Assembly: GCF_004919085.1 (NCBI RefSeq)
Contig: NZ_STGL01000006.1
Coordinates: 186,001-250,000, forward strand
Length of the DNA: 64,000 bases
Source: Nocardioides sp. GY 10127
GTDB lineage: Bacteria; Actinomycetota; Actinomycetes; Propionibacteriales; Nocardioidaceae
Direction of reading: 5' to 3'
Within the stretch, counting starts at the first letter, position 1. Every line of letters starts with the position of its first letter. A model generated the notes under the pieces. The model saw only the letters and a program-made list of their open reading frames with translations. It had not been told where the DNA came from and ran no database searches. Made by a program: the position numbers and the translations under genes. Shown piece after piece: positions 16,336 to 26,465 of the stretch.

Positions 16336-17424
16336 ATGGACGTCGCCAGCCTGTTGATCCTCGCCGCCACCCTGCTCGTCGGGGTGCTGCTCGGCGTGCT
16401 GCTGGGCTGGTCGTGGGCCCGCGCGCGGGGCAGCGGAGCCCCCTCCGACGCCGTCGTCGCCTCGCTGACCGCGCGCGTGGAGGACTCGGCGGTCGTCAAG
16501 GAGGGCCTCGACCGGCTGGGCGACCAGCTGCGAGACCTCGAGCACGCCCGCGCCTCCTGGCAGGGTCAGCTGCACCAGCAGGTGCTCGACATGCGCCACA
16601 CCACCGACCTGCTCCGCCGTGAGACGTCCTCGCTGGCCACCGCCCTGCGCAAGCCGCAGGTGCGTGGACGCTGGGGCGAGCTGCACCTGCGGCGGGCCGT
16701 CGAGCTCGCCGGCCTGGTGGACCGGGTGGACTTCTCCGAGCAGGTCCGGCTCGCCGACGGCGCGCTGCGCCCCGACCTCGTGGTCCACCTCGTCGGTGGG
16801 CGCCAGGTCGTCGTCGACGCGAAGGTCTCGCTGGAGGCCTACCTCGACGCCACCTCCAGCGACGAGGACGACGAGCGCGCGGCCCACCTGAGGCGGCACG
16901 GCCGGCAGGTGCGGACCCACGTCGACCAGCTGGCCTCGAAGTCCTACTGGGAGGCGCTCGACTCAGCGCCCGAGTTCGTCGTCCTGTTCCTGCCCGCGGA
17001 GTCGGTGCTGGCCGCGGCGCTGGAGGCCGACCCGACCCTGCTCGAGCACGCCGCCGCCAAGCAGGTCGTGCTCGCCTCCCCCACGACGCTCATCGCCCTG
17101 CTGCGCACCGTCGCGCAGGGCTGGCGGCACGAGGCGCTGGCCGAGCAGACCCGGGAGGTCCACCGTCTGGGGCGCGAGCTGCACCGCCGGCTGGGCACGC
17201 TCGGCGGGCACCTGGACTCGGTCGGCCGCTCCCTCAACGCCGCCGTGGGGCACTACAACGCGGCCGTCGGCTCGCTGGAGTCCCGGGTGCTCGTGGCCGC
17301 GCGCCGCTTCGAGGAGCAGGGCGTGGCCGACGAGCCGCTGGGCTCCCCGCGTTCCGTCGACCTGCACGCGGTCGAGCGGCGCGGCGCCGACGAGGAGGCG
17401 CGGCCCCGCCCTAGCGTGGGCTAG
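16336..17424 (+). CDS. rmuC: DNA recombination protein RmuC
   Basis: 362 residues. An N-terminal membrane helix (LLILAATLLVGVLLGVLLGW), a helical segment, then the RmuC nuclease-like core: RGRWGELHLRRAVELAG, PDLVVHL and VVVDAKVSLEAYL (the D-x(n)-DxK pattern), ending with FVVLFLPAE. RmuC limits recombination at inverted repeats and contributes to phage defence in some strains. The 144 bp upstream include short G-rich tandem copies of GGGGCTCCC and GTTGTGCGG. Confidence 0.9.
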   Translation: MDVASLLILAATLLVGVLLGVLLGWSWARARGSGAPSDAVVASLTARVEDSAVVKEGLDRLGDQLRDLEHARASWQGQLHQQVLDMRHTTDLLRRETSSLATALRKPQVRGRWGELHLRRAVELAGLVDRVDFSEQVRLADGALRPDLVVHLVGGRQVVVDAKVSLEAYLDATSSDEDDERAAHLRRHGRQVRTHVDQLASKSYWEALDSAPEFVVLFLPAESVLAAALEADPTLLEHAAAKQVVLASPTTLIALLRTVAQGWRHEALAEQTREVHRLGRELHRRLGTLGGHLDSVGRSLNAAVGHYNAAVGSLESRVLVAARRFEEQGVADEPLGSPRSVDLHAVERRGADEEARPRPSVG

Positions 17425-17490
17425 GAGGCGGTCCGCCCCGGGCCGCCGCACCCCACGCAGAGCGGCGTGCGCGCCGCGGAGGAGCTCGCC

Positions 17491-18075
17491 ATGACCGCAC
17501 GGACCGTGTGGGAGGAGGGCCGGTACCCCGGCTGGCTCGTGGCCGGCGCAGCGACGGCCGCCACGCTCGGTGCGCTCGCGATCGACGCGGGCTTCACCAG
17601 CGGCCTGGGCCTGCTCTTCGACTCCGTCTACGTGCTCTCGTGCGTCGGCATCGCGCTCATGGTGCGGCCGAGCGACTCGTTCGTCGCCGGGATCGTCCCG
17701 CCCTGGCTCATGACCGGGCTGCTGCTCGTCGCCGCCTGGACCGACCCCGGCATCGTCACCACCGCCGACGACGGGCTCGTGCAGGCGGTGGCCAGCGGTC
17801 TCGGCCTGCACGCGTTCCCGCTCGTCCTCGGCTACGGCCTGGCGTTCGGGGTGCTGTGGATGCGGGACCGGGTCCGCAAGGCCCACGCCCACCCGAAGCC
17901 GCAGTCGTCGGCGCACCCGTCGCCGCGGCCCGCCCCTGTCGCTCGATCGCAGGCGGGCACGACGCGCCCGGGCGTCCGGCCGGTCACCGTCCAGCGCCCG
18001 GCGGGCCGACCCGCCCCCGTGGGCTACTCGAACCGCGAGGCGTCGCCTGCACCGAGGCGCGTCACCTCGGGGTAG
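17491..18075 (+). CDS. DUF6542-type membrane protein
   Basis: 194 residues from the ATG at 17491 (GGAGGAG 6 nt upstream). Four hydrophobic helices fill residues 12-120, followed by a Pro/Ala/Arg-rich cytoplasmic tail (HPSPRPAPVARSQAG onward). Proteins of this make-up accompany ychF, xseA and ispH in many actinobacteria; function unknown. Its 3' end overlaps the convergent YciO-type gene by 52 bp. Confidence 0.75.
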   Translation: MTARTVWEEGRYPGWLVAGAATAATLGALAIDAGFTSGLGLLFDSVYVLSCVGIALMVRPSDSFVAGIVPPWLMTGLLLVAAWTDPGIVTTADDGLVQAVASGLGLHAFPLVLGYGLAFGVLWMRDRVRKAHAHPKPQSSAHPSPRPAPVARSQAGTTRPGVRPVTVQRPAGRPAPVGYSNREASPAPRRVTSG

Positions 18076-18647
18076 CCCTCGGACCAGTCGACGACCGTGG
18101 TCGGCACCGCCGGGGTCTCCCCGGCCTCGATGACGATGTCGACGACGTGGTCGAGCTCCTCCTTGACGTCCCAGCCGATCGTGCGGGGCTCCTCCTCGCC
18201 CGGCAGGATCAGCGTCGACGACAGCAGGGGCTCACCCAGCTCGGCCAGGATCGCCTGGGTCGCGACGTGGTCCGGGATGCGCACGCCGACCGTCTTCTTC
18301 TTCGGGTGCAGCAGCCGCCGCGGCACCTCCGGGGTGCCCGGGAGGATGAAGGTGTAGGGGCCCGGCGTGCACGCCCGGATCGCCCGGAACGCGGCGTTGT
18401 CGACGTGCACCAGCTGCCCGAGCTGGCCGAAGTCGGCGCACAGCAGCGTGAAGTGGTGGCGGTCGTCGAGGCCGCGGATCTTGAGGATGCGGTCGCGACC
18501 GTCCCGGTTGCCCAGCCGGCAGCCGAGCGCGTAGCCGGAGTCGGTCGGGTAGGCGATCAGCGCGTCCTCGTCCTTGATCGCCTCCACGACCTGGCGGACC
18601 ATCCGTGCCTGCGGGTTCTCGGGGTGAAGATCGACGAAACGTGCCAC
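18024..18647 (-). CDS. Sua5/YciO/YrdC-family protein (putative threonylcarbamoyl-AMP synthase)
   Basis: 207 residues, single YrdC-like domain without the Sua5 C-terminal extension. The motifs IAYPTDSGYALGC, KIRGLDDRHHFTLL, GPYTFIL and VGVRIPDH follow the family order. True YrdC/TsaC enzymes make the precursor of tRNA t6A37; the YciO branch, which this resembles in the FTLLC and PGPYTFILP segments, has an uncertain role. ATG start; overlaps the convergent DUF6542 gene. Confidence 0.85.
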   Translation of the reverse strand: MARFVDLHPENPQARMVRQVVEAIKDEDALIAYPTDSGYALGCRLGNRDGRDRILKIRGLDDRHHFTLLCADFGQLGQLVHVDNAAFRAIRACTPGPYTFILPGTPEVPRRLLHPKKKTVGVRIPDHVATQAILAELGEPLLSSTLILPGEEEPRTIGWDVKEELDHVVDIVIEAGETPAVPTTVVDWSEGYPEVTRLGAGDASRFE

Positions 18648-18949
18648 GCCCAGCAGCGTATCCCCGGGGCCTCCCCCAACCGGCGCCGGTGGGTGCTGCT
18701 CGTCGGGGGGGTGCGGACGTCATGCGTCGCGGCGCGATCCAGGGCCGGTACGGATGACGTCCCGGGCGGGCGACCGGCGGTGGCCCACCAACGTGATCGC
18801 CGGGCCGGACGGTTGCTCACACACCGCCACCCAACCGCCCCGCGATCAGCGGTGCCCCAGCAACGTCATCACCAAGCCAGACGGTTGCTCACACACCGCC
18901 ACCCAGCCAGCCCAGCCGCCCCGCGGCCGAACCAGCCGCCGAAAGAGCG
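18648..18949. other. Gene-free interval with a two-unit family A repeat
   Basis: About 300 bp between the YciO-type gene and the ispH stop. It carries two family A units (18776-18900) preceded by GGATGACGTCCC at about 18762, the same flank seen at the 5.6-kb array. No coding frame is credible. Confidence 0.65.
18776..18900. repeat. Family A repeat, two units
   Basis: Left arms at 18776-18793 and 18848-18865 and right arms GGTTGCTCACACACCGCC at 18811-18828 and 18883-18900, a period of 72 bp. The arms differ from the 5.6-kb array at the same central positions in both units (CAC in place of CCGC), so the two loci have amplified separately. Confidence 0.85.
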
Positions 18950-19960
18950 TCAGCCCTCGGCAGCGATGCGGGCGGCCTTGAGGTCGCGGCGCAGCTCCTT
19001 GGGGAGCGCGAAGACCAGGGACTCCTCGGCGGAGTGGACGGCGCGGGCGTCGGGGTAGCCACGCTCGGCGAGGAACGCGAGGACGCCCTGGACGAGCTCC
19101 TCGGGCACGGACGCGCCGGAGGTGACCGAGACGGTGGAGACGCCGGCCAGCCAGGCCTCGTCGATCTCGGAGGCGTCGTCGACGCGGTAGGACGAGCCGG
19201 CGCCGGCCTCGAGGGCGACCTCGACGAGCCGCACGGAGTTCGAGGAGTTGCCGGAGCCGACGACGATGACGAGGTCGGAGTCCTTGGCGATCTCCTTCAC
19301 GGCCAGCTGGCGGTTCTGCGTGGCGTAGCAGATGTCGTCGCTGGGCGGGTCGAGCAGCAGCGGGAAGCGCTCACGGATCGCGTCGACGGTCGCGAGGGTC
19401 TCGTCGACGGACAGCGTCGTCTGGGACAGCCACGCCACCTTGGCGGGGTCGCGCACGACGACGTTCGCGACGTCCTCGGGGCCCTCCACCAGCTGGATGT
19501 GCTCGGGCGCCTCACCGGCGGTGCCCTCGACCTCCTCGTGGCCCGCGTGGCCGATGAGGAGGATGTCGTAGTCCTCGTTCGCGAACCGCTTGGCCTCGTG
19601 GTGCACCTTCGTCACCAGCGGGCAGGTCGCGTCGATGGTCTTGAGGTTCCGCTCGGCGGACTCGCGGTGCACCTCGGGGCTCACGCCGTGCGCGGAGAAC
19701 ACCACCGTGGCGCCCTCGGGCACCTCCGGGATCTCCTCCACGAAGATCGCGCCGCGCTTCTCGAGCTCGGCCACGACGTGCTTGTTGTGGACGATCTGCT
19801 TGCGCACGTACACGGGCGGGCCGTAGAGGTCGAGCGCCTGCTCGACGGTGACGACGGCGCGGTCGACGCCCGCGCAGTAGCCGCGCGGCGCGGCGAGCAG
19901 GACCTGCTTCTCCGCCTCCTCGGGCGACAGGACCGGCGGCATCCCCATGTCGGTGCTCAT
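18950..19960 (-). CDS. ispH: 4-hydroxy-3-methylbut-2-enyl diphosphate reductase
   Basis: 336 residues. Three cysteines, Cys29 (RGYCAGV), Cys113 (DATCPLV) and Cys211 (CYATQNRQ), ligate the [4Fe-4S] cluster, and HNKHVV plus HGV supply substrate-binding histidines. It makes IPP and DMAPP at the end of the MEP pathway. Divergent from xseA with 47 bp between starts, a conserved actinobacterial arrangement. Confidence 0.96.
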   Translation of the reverse strand: MSTDMGMPPVLSPEEAEKQVLLAAPRGYCAGVDRAVVTVEQALDLYGPPVYVRKQIVHNKHVVAELEKRGAIFVEEIPEVPEGATVVFSAHGVSPEVHRESAERNLKTIDATCPLVTKVHHEAKRFANEDYDILLIGHAGHEEVEGTAGEAPEHIQLVEGPEDVANVVVRDPAKVAWLSQTTLSVDETLATVDAIRERFPLLLDPPSDDICYATQNRQLAVKEIAKDSDLVIVVGSGNSSNSVRLVEVALEAGAGSSYRVDDASEIDEAWLAGVSTVSVTSGASVPEELVQGVLAFLAERGYPDARAVHSAEESLVFALPKELRRDLKAARIAAEG

Positions 19961-20007
19961 GGCGCCATCGTAGGGGGCTGTCGGTGGGGTCCTCTAACCT
20001 CGCCGTC

Positions 20008-21276
20008 ATGCCCCTGGAGACCTCCCCCGGCGCGCCCGCGCCCGTGCGGCAGATCGCCAACCTCATCTCGGGCTACATCGACCGTCTGGGCGCGGTCTGG
20101 GTCGAGGGCCAGGTGGCGCAGGTGAGCCGCCGCCCCGGGGTGGGCACCGTCTTCCTCACGCTGCGTGACTCGGTGGCGGACGTCTCGGTGAGCGTGACCT
20201 GCACGCGGGTCACCTTCGACAGCCTCAACCCGCCGCTGGTCGAGGGCGCCAGCGTCATCGTCAACGCCAAGCCGACCTACTACGCCCCGCGCGGCACGCT
20301 CTCGCTGTTCGCCCGGGAGATCCGGATGGTCGGGCTGGGCGAGCTGCTCGCGCGGCTCGAGCGGCGCCGCCAGCTGCTCGCCGCCGAGGGCCTCTTCGAC
20401 CAGGCCCGCAAGCGCAGCCTCCCGTTCCTGCCCACCCGCGTCGGCCTGGTCACCGCGCCCAACAGCGCCGCCGAGCGCGACGTCCTGGAGAACGCCCGCC
20501 GCCGCTGGCCTGCCGTCGCGTTCGAGGTCGCCCACGCCACCATGCAGGGCACCCGCTGCGCCGGCGAGGTGATCGAGGCGCTGCGCCGGCTCGAGGCGCA
20601 CCCGGAGGTCGACGTCATCGTCGTCGCCCGCGGCGGCGGCTCGGTGGAGGACCTGCTGCCCTTCTCCGACGAGGGCATCATCCGCACCGTCCACGCGCTG
20701 CGCACGCCGGTCGTCTCCGCCATCGGCCACGAGCCCGACACCCCGCTCCTCGACCTCGTGGCCGACGTCCGCGCCTCCACGCCCACGGACGCGGCCAAGA
20801 GGGTCGTGCCGAACGTCGCGGAGGAGCTCTCCGGCGTCCGCTGGGCCCGCGAGCGGCTCCGGACGCTGCTCGTCGGCCGGGTCGAGCGCGAGCAGCACAC
20901 GCTGGACTCCCTGCGCTCCCGCCCCGTCCTCGCCGACCCCCGCAGCCTCCTGGACGACCGCACCGCCGAGCTCGACGCCCTGCGCGAGCGCGCCCGGCGG
21001 AGCCTCTCCCACCGGCTCGACCGCGCCGCCGACGAGATCGACCACCACCGGGCGCGGGCCCGCGCCCTCTCCCCGCTGGAGACGCTGCGGCGCGGCTACG
21101 CCGTCCTCCAGGACGCCGAGGGGCACGTCGTGTCCACGATCGACGAGGTGGCCGCGGGCGGCCGGGTGTCGGTGCGGGTCGCCGACGGCCGGGTGCACGC
21201 CGAGGTCACCGGCACCGAGCCCGCGAGCGGGCGCACCGACCAGCAGCACGAACAGGACGAGGACACCGATGGCTGA
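20008..21276 (+). CDS. xseA: Exodeoxyribonuclease VII large subunit
   Basis: 422 residues from the ATG at 20008. An N-terminal OB fold ([22 protein letters not shown]) is followed by the catalytic core [38 protein letters not shown] and [17 protein letters not shown]. It degrades single-stranded DNA with XseB. The stop overlaps the xseB start by 8 bp. Confidence 0.95.
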   Translation: MPLETSPGAPAPVRQIANLISGYIDRLGAVWVEGQVAQVSRRPGVGTVFLTLRDSVADVSVSVTCTRVTFDSLNPPLVEGASVIVNAKPTYYAPRGTLSLFAREIRMVGLGELLARLERRRQLLAAEGLFDQARKRSLPFLPTRVGLVTAPNSAAERDVLENARRRWPAVAFEVAHATMQGTRCAGEVIEALRRLEAHPEVDVIVVARGGGSVEDLLPFSDEGIIRTVHALRTPVVSAIGHEPDTPLLDLVADVRASTPTDAAKRVVPNVAEELSGVRWARERLRTLLVGRVEREQHTLDSLRSRPVLADPRSLLDDRTAELDALRERARRSLSHRLDRAADEIDHHRARARALSPLETLRRGYAVLQDAEGHVVSTIDEVAAGGRVSVRVADGRVHAEVTGTEPASGRTDQQHEQDEDTDG

Positions 21277-21496
21277 GAAGAAGACGACCGAGCCGGGCCT
21301 GGGCGACCTCACCTACGAGCAGGCCCGCGAGGAGCTCGTGGAGACCGTGCGGCGACTCGAGGCCGGCGGCACGACGCTGGAGGAGTCCCTGGCCCTCTGG
21401 GAGCGCGGCGAGCGCCTCGCCACGGCCTGCCAGGGCTGGCTCGACGGCGCCCGGGCGCGGCTCGAGGCAGTGCTGGAGGCCGACTCCGAGGGCTGA
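21269..21496 (+). CDS. xseB: Exodeoxyribonuclease VII small subunit
   Basis: 75 residues: [36 protein letters not shown] and the final ARLEAVLE are the family pattern. It is overlapped with xseA by 8 bp, so the two subunits are co-translated. Confidence 0.95.
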   Translation: MAEKKTTEPGLGDLTYEQAREELVETVRRLEAGGTTLEESLALWERGERLATACQGWLDGARARLEAVLEADSEG

Positions 21497-21516
21497 GCCC
21501 CCCGGAGGGCCGGGCC

Positions 21517-22191
21517 TCAGGACGCCGAGGCCGAAGAGGAGGCGACGAGCAGCCCCAGCACCTGCTGCAGGTCCTCGGTGGAGGCCGAGCCGTAGACGAC
21601 GACGGTCTTCTTCCGGCCGCCGGTGCCGATCGTGGCGGTGTAGGCGGTGTCCCCGCCCTCGTCCGTCCAGACCTTCCAGGTGGAGGGGACGCCGGCGGGC
21701 GCGTCGGGCAGCGTCCAGGTGCCCTGCTCGTGCGCGGCGGTGTCGACCAGCGTCTCGAGCAGGTCCTCGACGTCCTCGTCCTCCACGTGCACGCCCACGA
21801 ACGTGTCGTTGCTCGTGAGCATCGCGATGTCGAGCAGTCCCTCGGCGGTCGGGACGAGCGGGTCGGCGTTGAGGCGCCAGCCGTCGGGCAGCGCGGAGGG
21901 GTAGACCCAGGTCCCGTCGGCGTAGGCGAACGAGCCGACGACGTCGCTGTAGGAGACGTCCGAGCCCGTGACGGTCGGCTCCGTGCGGAACAGCCCGAAC
22001 GCCTGCCAGGCCGCGACGACCACCACGACCAGCACCACCATGGAGGCGACCAGCCCGTTGGTCGAGCGCTTGTAGCGCCCGGGACGGCCGGCCGGGATGC
22101 CCATGGCACCGGGCTCCTGCGGGCTCGCTGAGGTGGCCGGGTCGGCCCCGTCCGGCTCGGGCTGCGTCGCCTGGTCGTTCACGTCCCCCAT
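21517..22191 (-). CDS. DUF4245 membrane-anchored protein
   Basis: 224 residues with a disordered acidic N-terminus, one membrane helix (about 46-67, GLVASMVVLVVVVVAAWQAF) and an extracytoplasmic DUF4245 domain (YADGTWVYPSALPDGW). Function unknown. The family sits between xseB and glpX in many actinobacteria. The ATG at 22191 is ambiguous; a GTG at 22182 is also possible. Convergent with xseB, 20 bp apart. Confidence 0.82.
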   Translation of the reverse strand: MGDVNDQATQPEPDGADPATSASPQEPGAMGIPAGRPGRYKRSTNGLVASMVVLVVVVVAAWQAFGLFRTEPTVTGSDVSYSDVVGSFAYADGTWVYPSALPDGWRLNADPLVPTAEGLLDIAMLTSNDTFVGVHVEDEDVEDLLETLVDTAAHEQGTWTLPDAPAGVPSTWKVWTDEGGDTAYTATIGTGGRKKTVVVYGSASTEDLQQVLGLLVASSSASAS

Positions 22192-22279
22192 GGTCCCCGA
22201 TGGTGCGCGACGCACCACACTCGGCCCCGGCCGCGGCGTTGGAGCGACACCGGTGCCGCACATGCGGCACACTGCCCGG

Positions 22280-22675
22280 GTGACCCACTACGCAATTGCG
22301 GAGGCAGCCACCGTGCTCGGCGTCAGCGACGACACCGTCCGCAGGTGGGTCGAGGCGGGCCGCGTCGCCTCCCGCCGCGAGGCGGGCCGCCTGGTCATCG
22401 ACGGCCCCGACCTCGCCGAGCTCGCCGGCGGGCTGCTGGAGCGACCGGACCCGGACCTGACCAGGACCGCCCAGGTCAGCGCCCGCAACCGGCTGCCCGG
22501 CATCGTCCTGCGCGTCGTGGCGGACACCGTCATGGCGCAGGTCGACATGGCGTGCGGGCCCTACCGGCTCGTCTCGCTCATGTCGACCGAGGCCGCCACC
22601 GAGCTCGGCCTCGCCCCCGGCTCGCGCGTCGTCGCGAGCGTCAAGTCCACCAACGTCACCGTGGAGACCCCGTGA
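22280..22675 (+). CDS. MerR-type HTH plus Mop/TOBE molybdate-binding regulator
   Basis: 131 residues. Residues 4-40 (IAEAATVLGVSDDTVRRWVEAGRV) form an excisionase/MerR-like helix-turn-helix, and residues 67-128 (SARNRLPGIVLRVVADTVMAQVDM onward) form one Mop domain of the kind that binds molybdate or tungstate. The GTG has little spacing room; the stop overlaps modA by 4 bp (GTGA). Position and domains make it the molybdate-responsive regulator of this mod operon. Confidence 0.85.
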   Translation: MTHYAIAEAATVLGVSDDTVRRWVEAGRVASRREAGRLVIDGPDLAELAGGLLERPDPDLTRTAQVSARNRLPGIVLRVVADTVMAQVDMACGPYRLVSLMSTEAATELGLAPGSRVVASVKSTNVTVETP

Positions 22676-23538
22676 ACCCCCGCTCCCCCCTGCCCAGCAC
22701 CGCCCGCACCGCCCGCACCGCCCGCACCGCCGCCCGGCTCCGCCGCGTCGCCGGGGCCGCCTGCCTCGCCCTCGCCCTCACCGGCCTCGCGGCGTGCAGC
22801 TCCGGCTCGAGCTCCACGGACGCGAGCGGCAGCACCGACAGCAGCACCGACAGCAGCAGCGGCCAGGTCGACCTCACGATCCTCGCGGCGGCCTCCCTGA
22901 CCGAGTCCTTCACGACCCTCGCCGACGACTTCGAGAAGGCCCACCCGGACGTCCACGTGACGCTCTCGTTCGACTCCTCCGCCACGCTCGCCTCGCAGGC
23001 GCTCGACGGCGCCCCGGCCGACCTCCTCGCCACCGCCGACACCACCACGATGGACTCGGCCACCGACGCCCTCGACGACGCCCCGGAGATCTTCGCCAGC
23101 AACACGCTGACGATGGTCGTGCCGGCCGACAACCCGGCCGGCATCACCGACTTCGCCGACGCCGTGGACGGCGACGCCACCTACGTGGCCTGTGTCGAGA
23201 CCGCACCCTGCGGCTCCCTGTGGGCCGCGATCTCGAAGGAGGAGGGCGTCACCTCCCAGCCCGCCAGCCTCGAGGTGGACGTGAAGTCGGTGCTGCAGAA
23301 GGTGACCAGCGACGAGGCGGACGCCGGGTTCGTCTACGTCACCGACGCGGCGGCCGCCGGCGACGCGGTGCAGACCTTCACGGTGCCGGGCGCCGAGGAC
23401 CACGTGACCTCCTACCCGATCGCGCCGCTCACCCAGTCCGAGCACCCGACGCTGGCCCGCAAGTTCATCGAGCTCGTCATGTCGGCCGAGGGGCAGAAGG
23501 TCCTCGCCGACGCCGGCTTCTCCGCGCCGCAGGGCTGA
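22672..23538 (+). CDS. modA: Molybdate ABC transporter substrate-binding lipoprotein
   Basis: 288 residues. A basic start with a repeated ART motif precedes a lipoprotein signal with lipobox LAAC (Cys42), a Ser/Thr-rich linker, then LTILAAASLTESF, which is the typical start of ModA, and LSFDSSATLASQ for oxyanion contacts. It captures molybdate outside the membrane. The GTG overlaps the upstream regulator's stop, and modB starts 5 bp after its own stop. Confidence 0.9.
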   Translation: MNPRSPLPSTARTARTARTAARLRRVAGAACLALALTGLAACSSGSSSTDASGSTDSSTDSSSGQVDLTILAAASLTESFTTLADDFEKAHPDVHVTLSFDSSATLASQALDGAPADLLATADTTTMDSATDALDDAPEIFASNTLTMVVPADNPAGITDFADAVDGDATYVACVETAPCGSLWAAISKEEGVTSQPASLEVDVKSVLQKVTSDEADAGFVYVTDAAAAGDAVQTFTVPGAEDHVTSYPIAPLTQSEHPTLARKFIELVMSAEGQKVLADAGFSAPQG

Positions 23539-23543
23539 CCCGC

Positions 23544-24356
23544 GTGACCGCGCCCGTGCGGCTGGGCCGCCCGCCCGTCGTCCTGCTGGTGCCGGCGGTC
23601 CTCGCCTCGGCGCTGGTGGTCGTGCCGCTCGTGGCGCTCGTCGCGTCCGCCCCCTGGTCGACGATGGGCGAGCGCCTCGCCTCCTCCGCGGTGGCGCAGG
23701 CGCTCGCCCTGTCGATCGGGACGTCGCTGGTCACCGTCGTGGCCTGCCTGCTCCTCGGCACCCCGCTGGCGTGGGTGCTGGCACGCGTCCAGGCGCCGGG
23801 GCTCGCGGTCCTGCGGGCCCTGGTGACGGTCCCGCTGGTGCTGCCCCCGGTCGTCGCCGGCGTGGCGCTGGCCAGCGCGTTCGGCCGCACCGGCCTCGTC
23901 GGCGAGCCGCTGCGCGAGCTCACCGGGATCACGCTGCCGTACACGACCGCCGGGGTCGTGGTGGCGCACGTCTTCTGCTCGCTGCCGTTCTACGTGCTCA
24001 GCGTCGAGGCCGCGCTGCGCGCCGCGGGCGAGCAGCACGACGCGGTCGCGGCGACGCTGGGCGCGTCGCGCTGGTACGCGTTCCGGCGCGTCCTGCTGCC
24101 GCTGGCGCTGCCGGGGATCGTCGCCGGCAGCGTCCTGGCCTGGGCCCGCAGCCTGGGCGAGTTCGGCGCCACCATCACCTTCGCCGGCAACTTCCCCGGC
24201 ACCACCCAGACGATGCCCTCGCTCATCTACGTCGCGCTCCAGGCCGACGCGGACGACGCGAAGGCCCTCGCCCTGGTGCTGCTGGCCGTGTCCGTGGCCG
24301 TGCTGGCCGGGCTGCGGCACCGCTGGCTCGACCCGCTGCGCGGGGGCGGGCGATGA
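23544..24356 (+). CDS. modB: Molybdate ABC transporter permease
   Basis: 270 residues, about five to six membrane helices. The EAA loop reads HDAVAATLGASRWYAFRRVL, followed by LPGIVAGSVLAWARSLGEFG, characteristic of ModB. It forms the membrane channel for ModA-delivered molybdate. It overlaps modC by 4 bp (ATGA). Confidence 0.92.
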   Translation: MTAPVRLGRPPVVLLVPAVLASALVVVPLVALVASAPWSTMGERLASSAVAQALALSIGTSLVTVVACLLLGTPLAWVLARVQAPGLAVLRALVTVPLVLPPVVAGVALASAFGRTGLVGEPLRELTGITLPYTTAGVVVAHVFCSLPFYVLSVEAALRAAGEQHDAVAATLGASRWYAFRRVLLPLALPGIVAGSVLAWARSLGEFGATITFAGNFPGTTQTMPSLIYVALQADADDAKALALVLLAVSVAVLAGLRHRWLDPLRGGGR

Positions 24357-25426
24357 CCGCCCCGACGGACGACACCGGCGGCACCGGCGGCAGCACCAGC
24401 ACCAGCGCCGACACCAGCGCCGCGGGCCTGGCCGCCGACCTGACGGTGCCGGGGCGCGTCACGGCCCGCCTGGACGTGGCTGCGGGCAGCGTCGTGGCGG
24501 TGGTCGGACCCAACGGCGCCGGCAAGTCCTCGCTCCTGGGCGCCCTGGCCGGCACGGTCCCCGCTGACGGCACGCTGCGCGTCGCCGGCCGCGACCTCAC
24601 CCGGCTCACGGTGCCCGAGCGCCGCGTCGGCCTCGTCCCCCAGGACGCCGGCCTCTTCGGCCACCTCTCCGCGCTGGAGAACGTCGCGTTCGGACCGCGC
24701 GCCCGCGGCGTGCCGCGCCGCCGCGCCCGGGCGGAGGCGGCCGACTGGCTCGCGCGCCTCGGGGTGGGCCACCTGGCCGACCGCCGCCCCGCGCAGCTCT
24801 CGGGCGGCCAGGCCCGGCGGGTGGCCGTGGCCCGGGCGCTGGTCACCGCGCCGGACCTGCTCCTCCTCGACGAGCCGTTCGCGGGGCTGGACGTCACGGT
24901 CGCGGCCGCGCTGCGCGGCGAGCTCGTCAGCCACCTGGCGCGGGCGGCGGCCGAGCGCGGCACGGTCACCCTGCTCGTCACCCACGACCCCGTGGACGCG
25001 CTCACGCTGGCCGACACCGTCGTGGTCCTCGAGGCCGGCCGGGTCGTGCAGACGGGCGAGCCGCACGCCGTCGCGGCCGCGCCCACGAGCGAGCACGTCG
25101 GGCGGCTCGTCGGGCTCAACGTCGTCCACCGCCCCTCGGCCGCCGACGGCACCGGGGAGGGCGAGGTCCTCACGTTCCCGCCCTCGGCTGTGGTCCTCGA
25201 CCCCGAGGAGCCGCGCTCGTCGGCGCGGCTGCGCTGGCGGGGCACCGTGCGGGGCGTGACCCGCACCGGCGGGGTGGTCCGCGTACTGGTCGAGACCACC
25301 GACGGCGCGAGCCTGCTCGCGGACGTGACGCCGACCAGTGCGGAGCGGCTGCTCGTCTCAGCCGGGAGTGAGATCTGGCTCAGTGTCAAGGAGACCGCCG
25401 TCACCGCGGCTACCATGCGGCCATGA
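24353..25426 (+). CDS. modC: Molybdate ABC transporter ATP-binding protein with Mop domain
   Basis: 357 residues. Walker [10 protein letters not shown], signature [15 protein letters not shown], Walker [13 protein letters not shown] and the H-loop THD are intact. The C-terminal 60 residues ([20 protein letters not shown] onward) form a Mop/TOBE domain that senses molybdate. The N-terminus has a Gly/Thr/Ser-rich lead. Its stop overlaps glpX by 4 bp, so glpX may be read from the mod promoter. Confidence 0.92.
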   Translation: MTAPTDDTGGTGGSTSTSADTSAAGLAADLTVPGRVTARLDVAAGSVVAVVGPNGAGKSSLLGALAGTVPADGTLRVAGRDLTRLTVPERRVGLVPQDAGLFGHLSALENVAFGPRARGVPRRRARAEAADWLARLGVGHLADRRPAQLSGGQARRVAVARALVTAPDLLLLDEPFAGLDVTVAAALRGELVSHLARAAAERGTVTLLVTHDPVDALTLADTVVVLEAGRVVQTGEPHAVAAAPTSEHVGRLVGLNVVHRPSAADGTGEGEVLTFPPSAVVLDPEEPRSSARLRWRGTVRGVTRTGGVVRVLVETTDGASLLADVTPTSAERLLVSAGSEIWLSVKETAVTAATMRP

Positions 25427-26445
25427 CCGAGCCGGCCACCTTGACTGTCGCCCCCGAGTCCCCCGACCGCAACCTCGCCCTGGAGCTGGTGCGGGTCACC
25501 GAGGCGGCCGCCATGGCCGCCGGCCGCTGGGTCGGCCGCGGTGACAAGAACGGCGCGGACGGCGTGGCCGTCAACGCCATGCGGGTACTCATCTCCACCG
25601 TCGCCATGGACGGCGTCGTCGTCATCGGCGAGGGCGAGAAGGACAACGCCCCCATGCTGTTCAACGGCGAGCACGTCGGCGACGGCAGCGGCCCCGAGTG
25701 CGACGTCGCCGTCGACCCGATCGACGGCACCACGCTGTGCGCGAAGGGCATGACCAACGCCGTCTCCGTGCTCGCCGTCGCCCCGCGCGGCTCGATGTAC
25801 GACCCGTCCGCCGTCTTCTACATGGACAAGCTCGTCACCGGCCCCGAGGCCGCGGGCGTCGTCGACATCCGCGCCTCCGTGGAAGACAACATCCACGCGG
25901 TCGCCAAGGCCAAGGGCAAGACGCCCAAGGACGTCACGGTCTGCGTCCTCGACCGCCCCCGCCACGACCAGCTCGCCGAGAAGATCCGCGCGACCGGCGC
26001 GATGATCAAGTTCATCTCCGACGGTGACGTCGCGGGCTCCATCCTCACCTGCCGCCCCGACTCCTCCGTCGACCTGCTGCTCGGCATCGGCGGCACCCCG
26101 GAGGGCGTCATCACCGCCTGCGCGATGAAGGCCATGGGCGGCACGATCCAGGGCAAGCTCCGCCCCAAGGACCTCGAGGAGCGCGAGAAGGCGCTCGAGG
26201 CCGGGCTGGACCTCGACCAGGTGCTCGACACCGACACCCTCGTCACCGGCGACGACTGCTTCTTCGTCGCCACCGGCATCACCGACGGCGAGCTCCTCCG
26301 CGGCGTCCGCTACTTCCCCGGCGGGGTCTCCACCCAGTCGCTGGTCATGCGCTCGCGCTCGGGCACGATCCGCCAGATCGAGTCGCAGCACCAGCTCGCC
26401 AAGCTGGCCGCCTACTCGGCGATCGACTTCGACTTCCAGGGCTGA
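25423..26445 (+). CDS. glpX: Class II fructose-1,6-bisphosphatase
   Basis: 340 residues. [25 protein letters not shown] and [14 protein letters not shown] are the GlpX signatures; the DPIDGTT loop binds the catalytic metal. It performs the last gluconeogenic phosphatase step. The ATG lies inside the modC stop (ATGA). A family B hairpin sits 20 bp after its stop and can act as terminator. Confidence 0.96.
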   Translation: MTEPATLTVAPESPDRNLALELVRVTEAAAMAAGRWVGRGDKNGADGVAVNAMRVLISTVAMDGVVVIGEGEKDNAPMLFNGEHVGDGSGPECDVAVDPIDGTTLCAKGMTNAVSVLAVAPRGSMYDPSAVFYMDKLVTGPEAAGVVDIRASVEDNIHAVAKAKGKTPKDVTVCVLDRPRHDQLAEKIRATGAMIKFISDGDVAGSILTCRPDSSVDLLLGIGGTPEGVITACAMKAMGGTIQGKLRPKDLEEREKALEAGLDLDQVLDTDTLVTGDDCFFVATGITDGELLRGVRYFPGGVSTQSLVMRSRSGTIRQIESQHQLAKLAAYSAIDFDFQG

Positions 26446-26465
26446 GCCCTCCAACTGAGTCGGCA

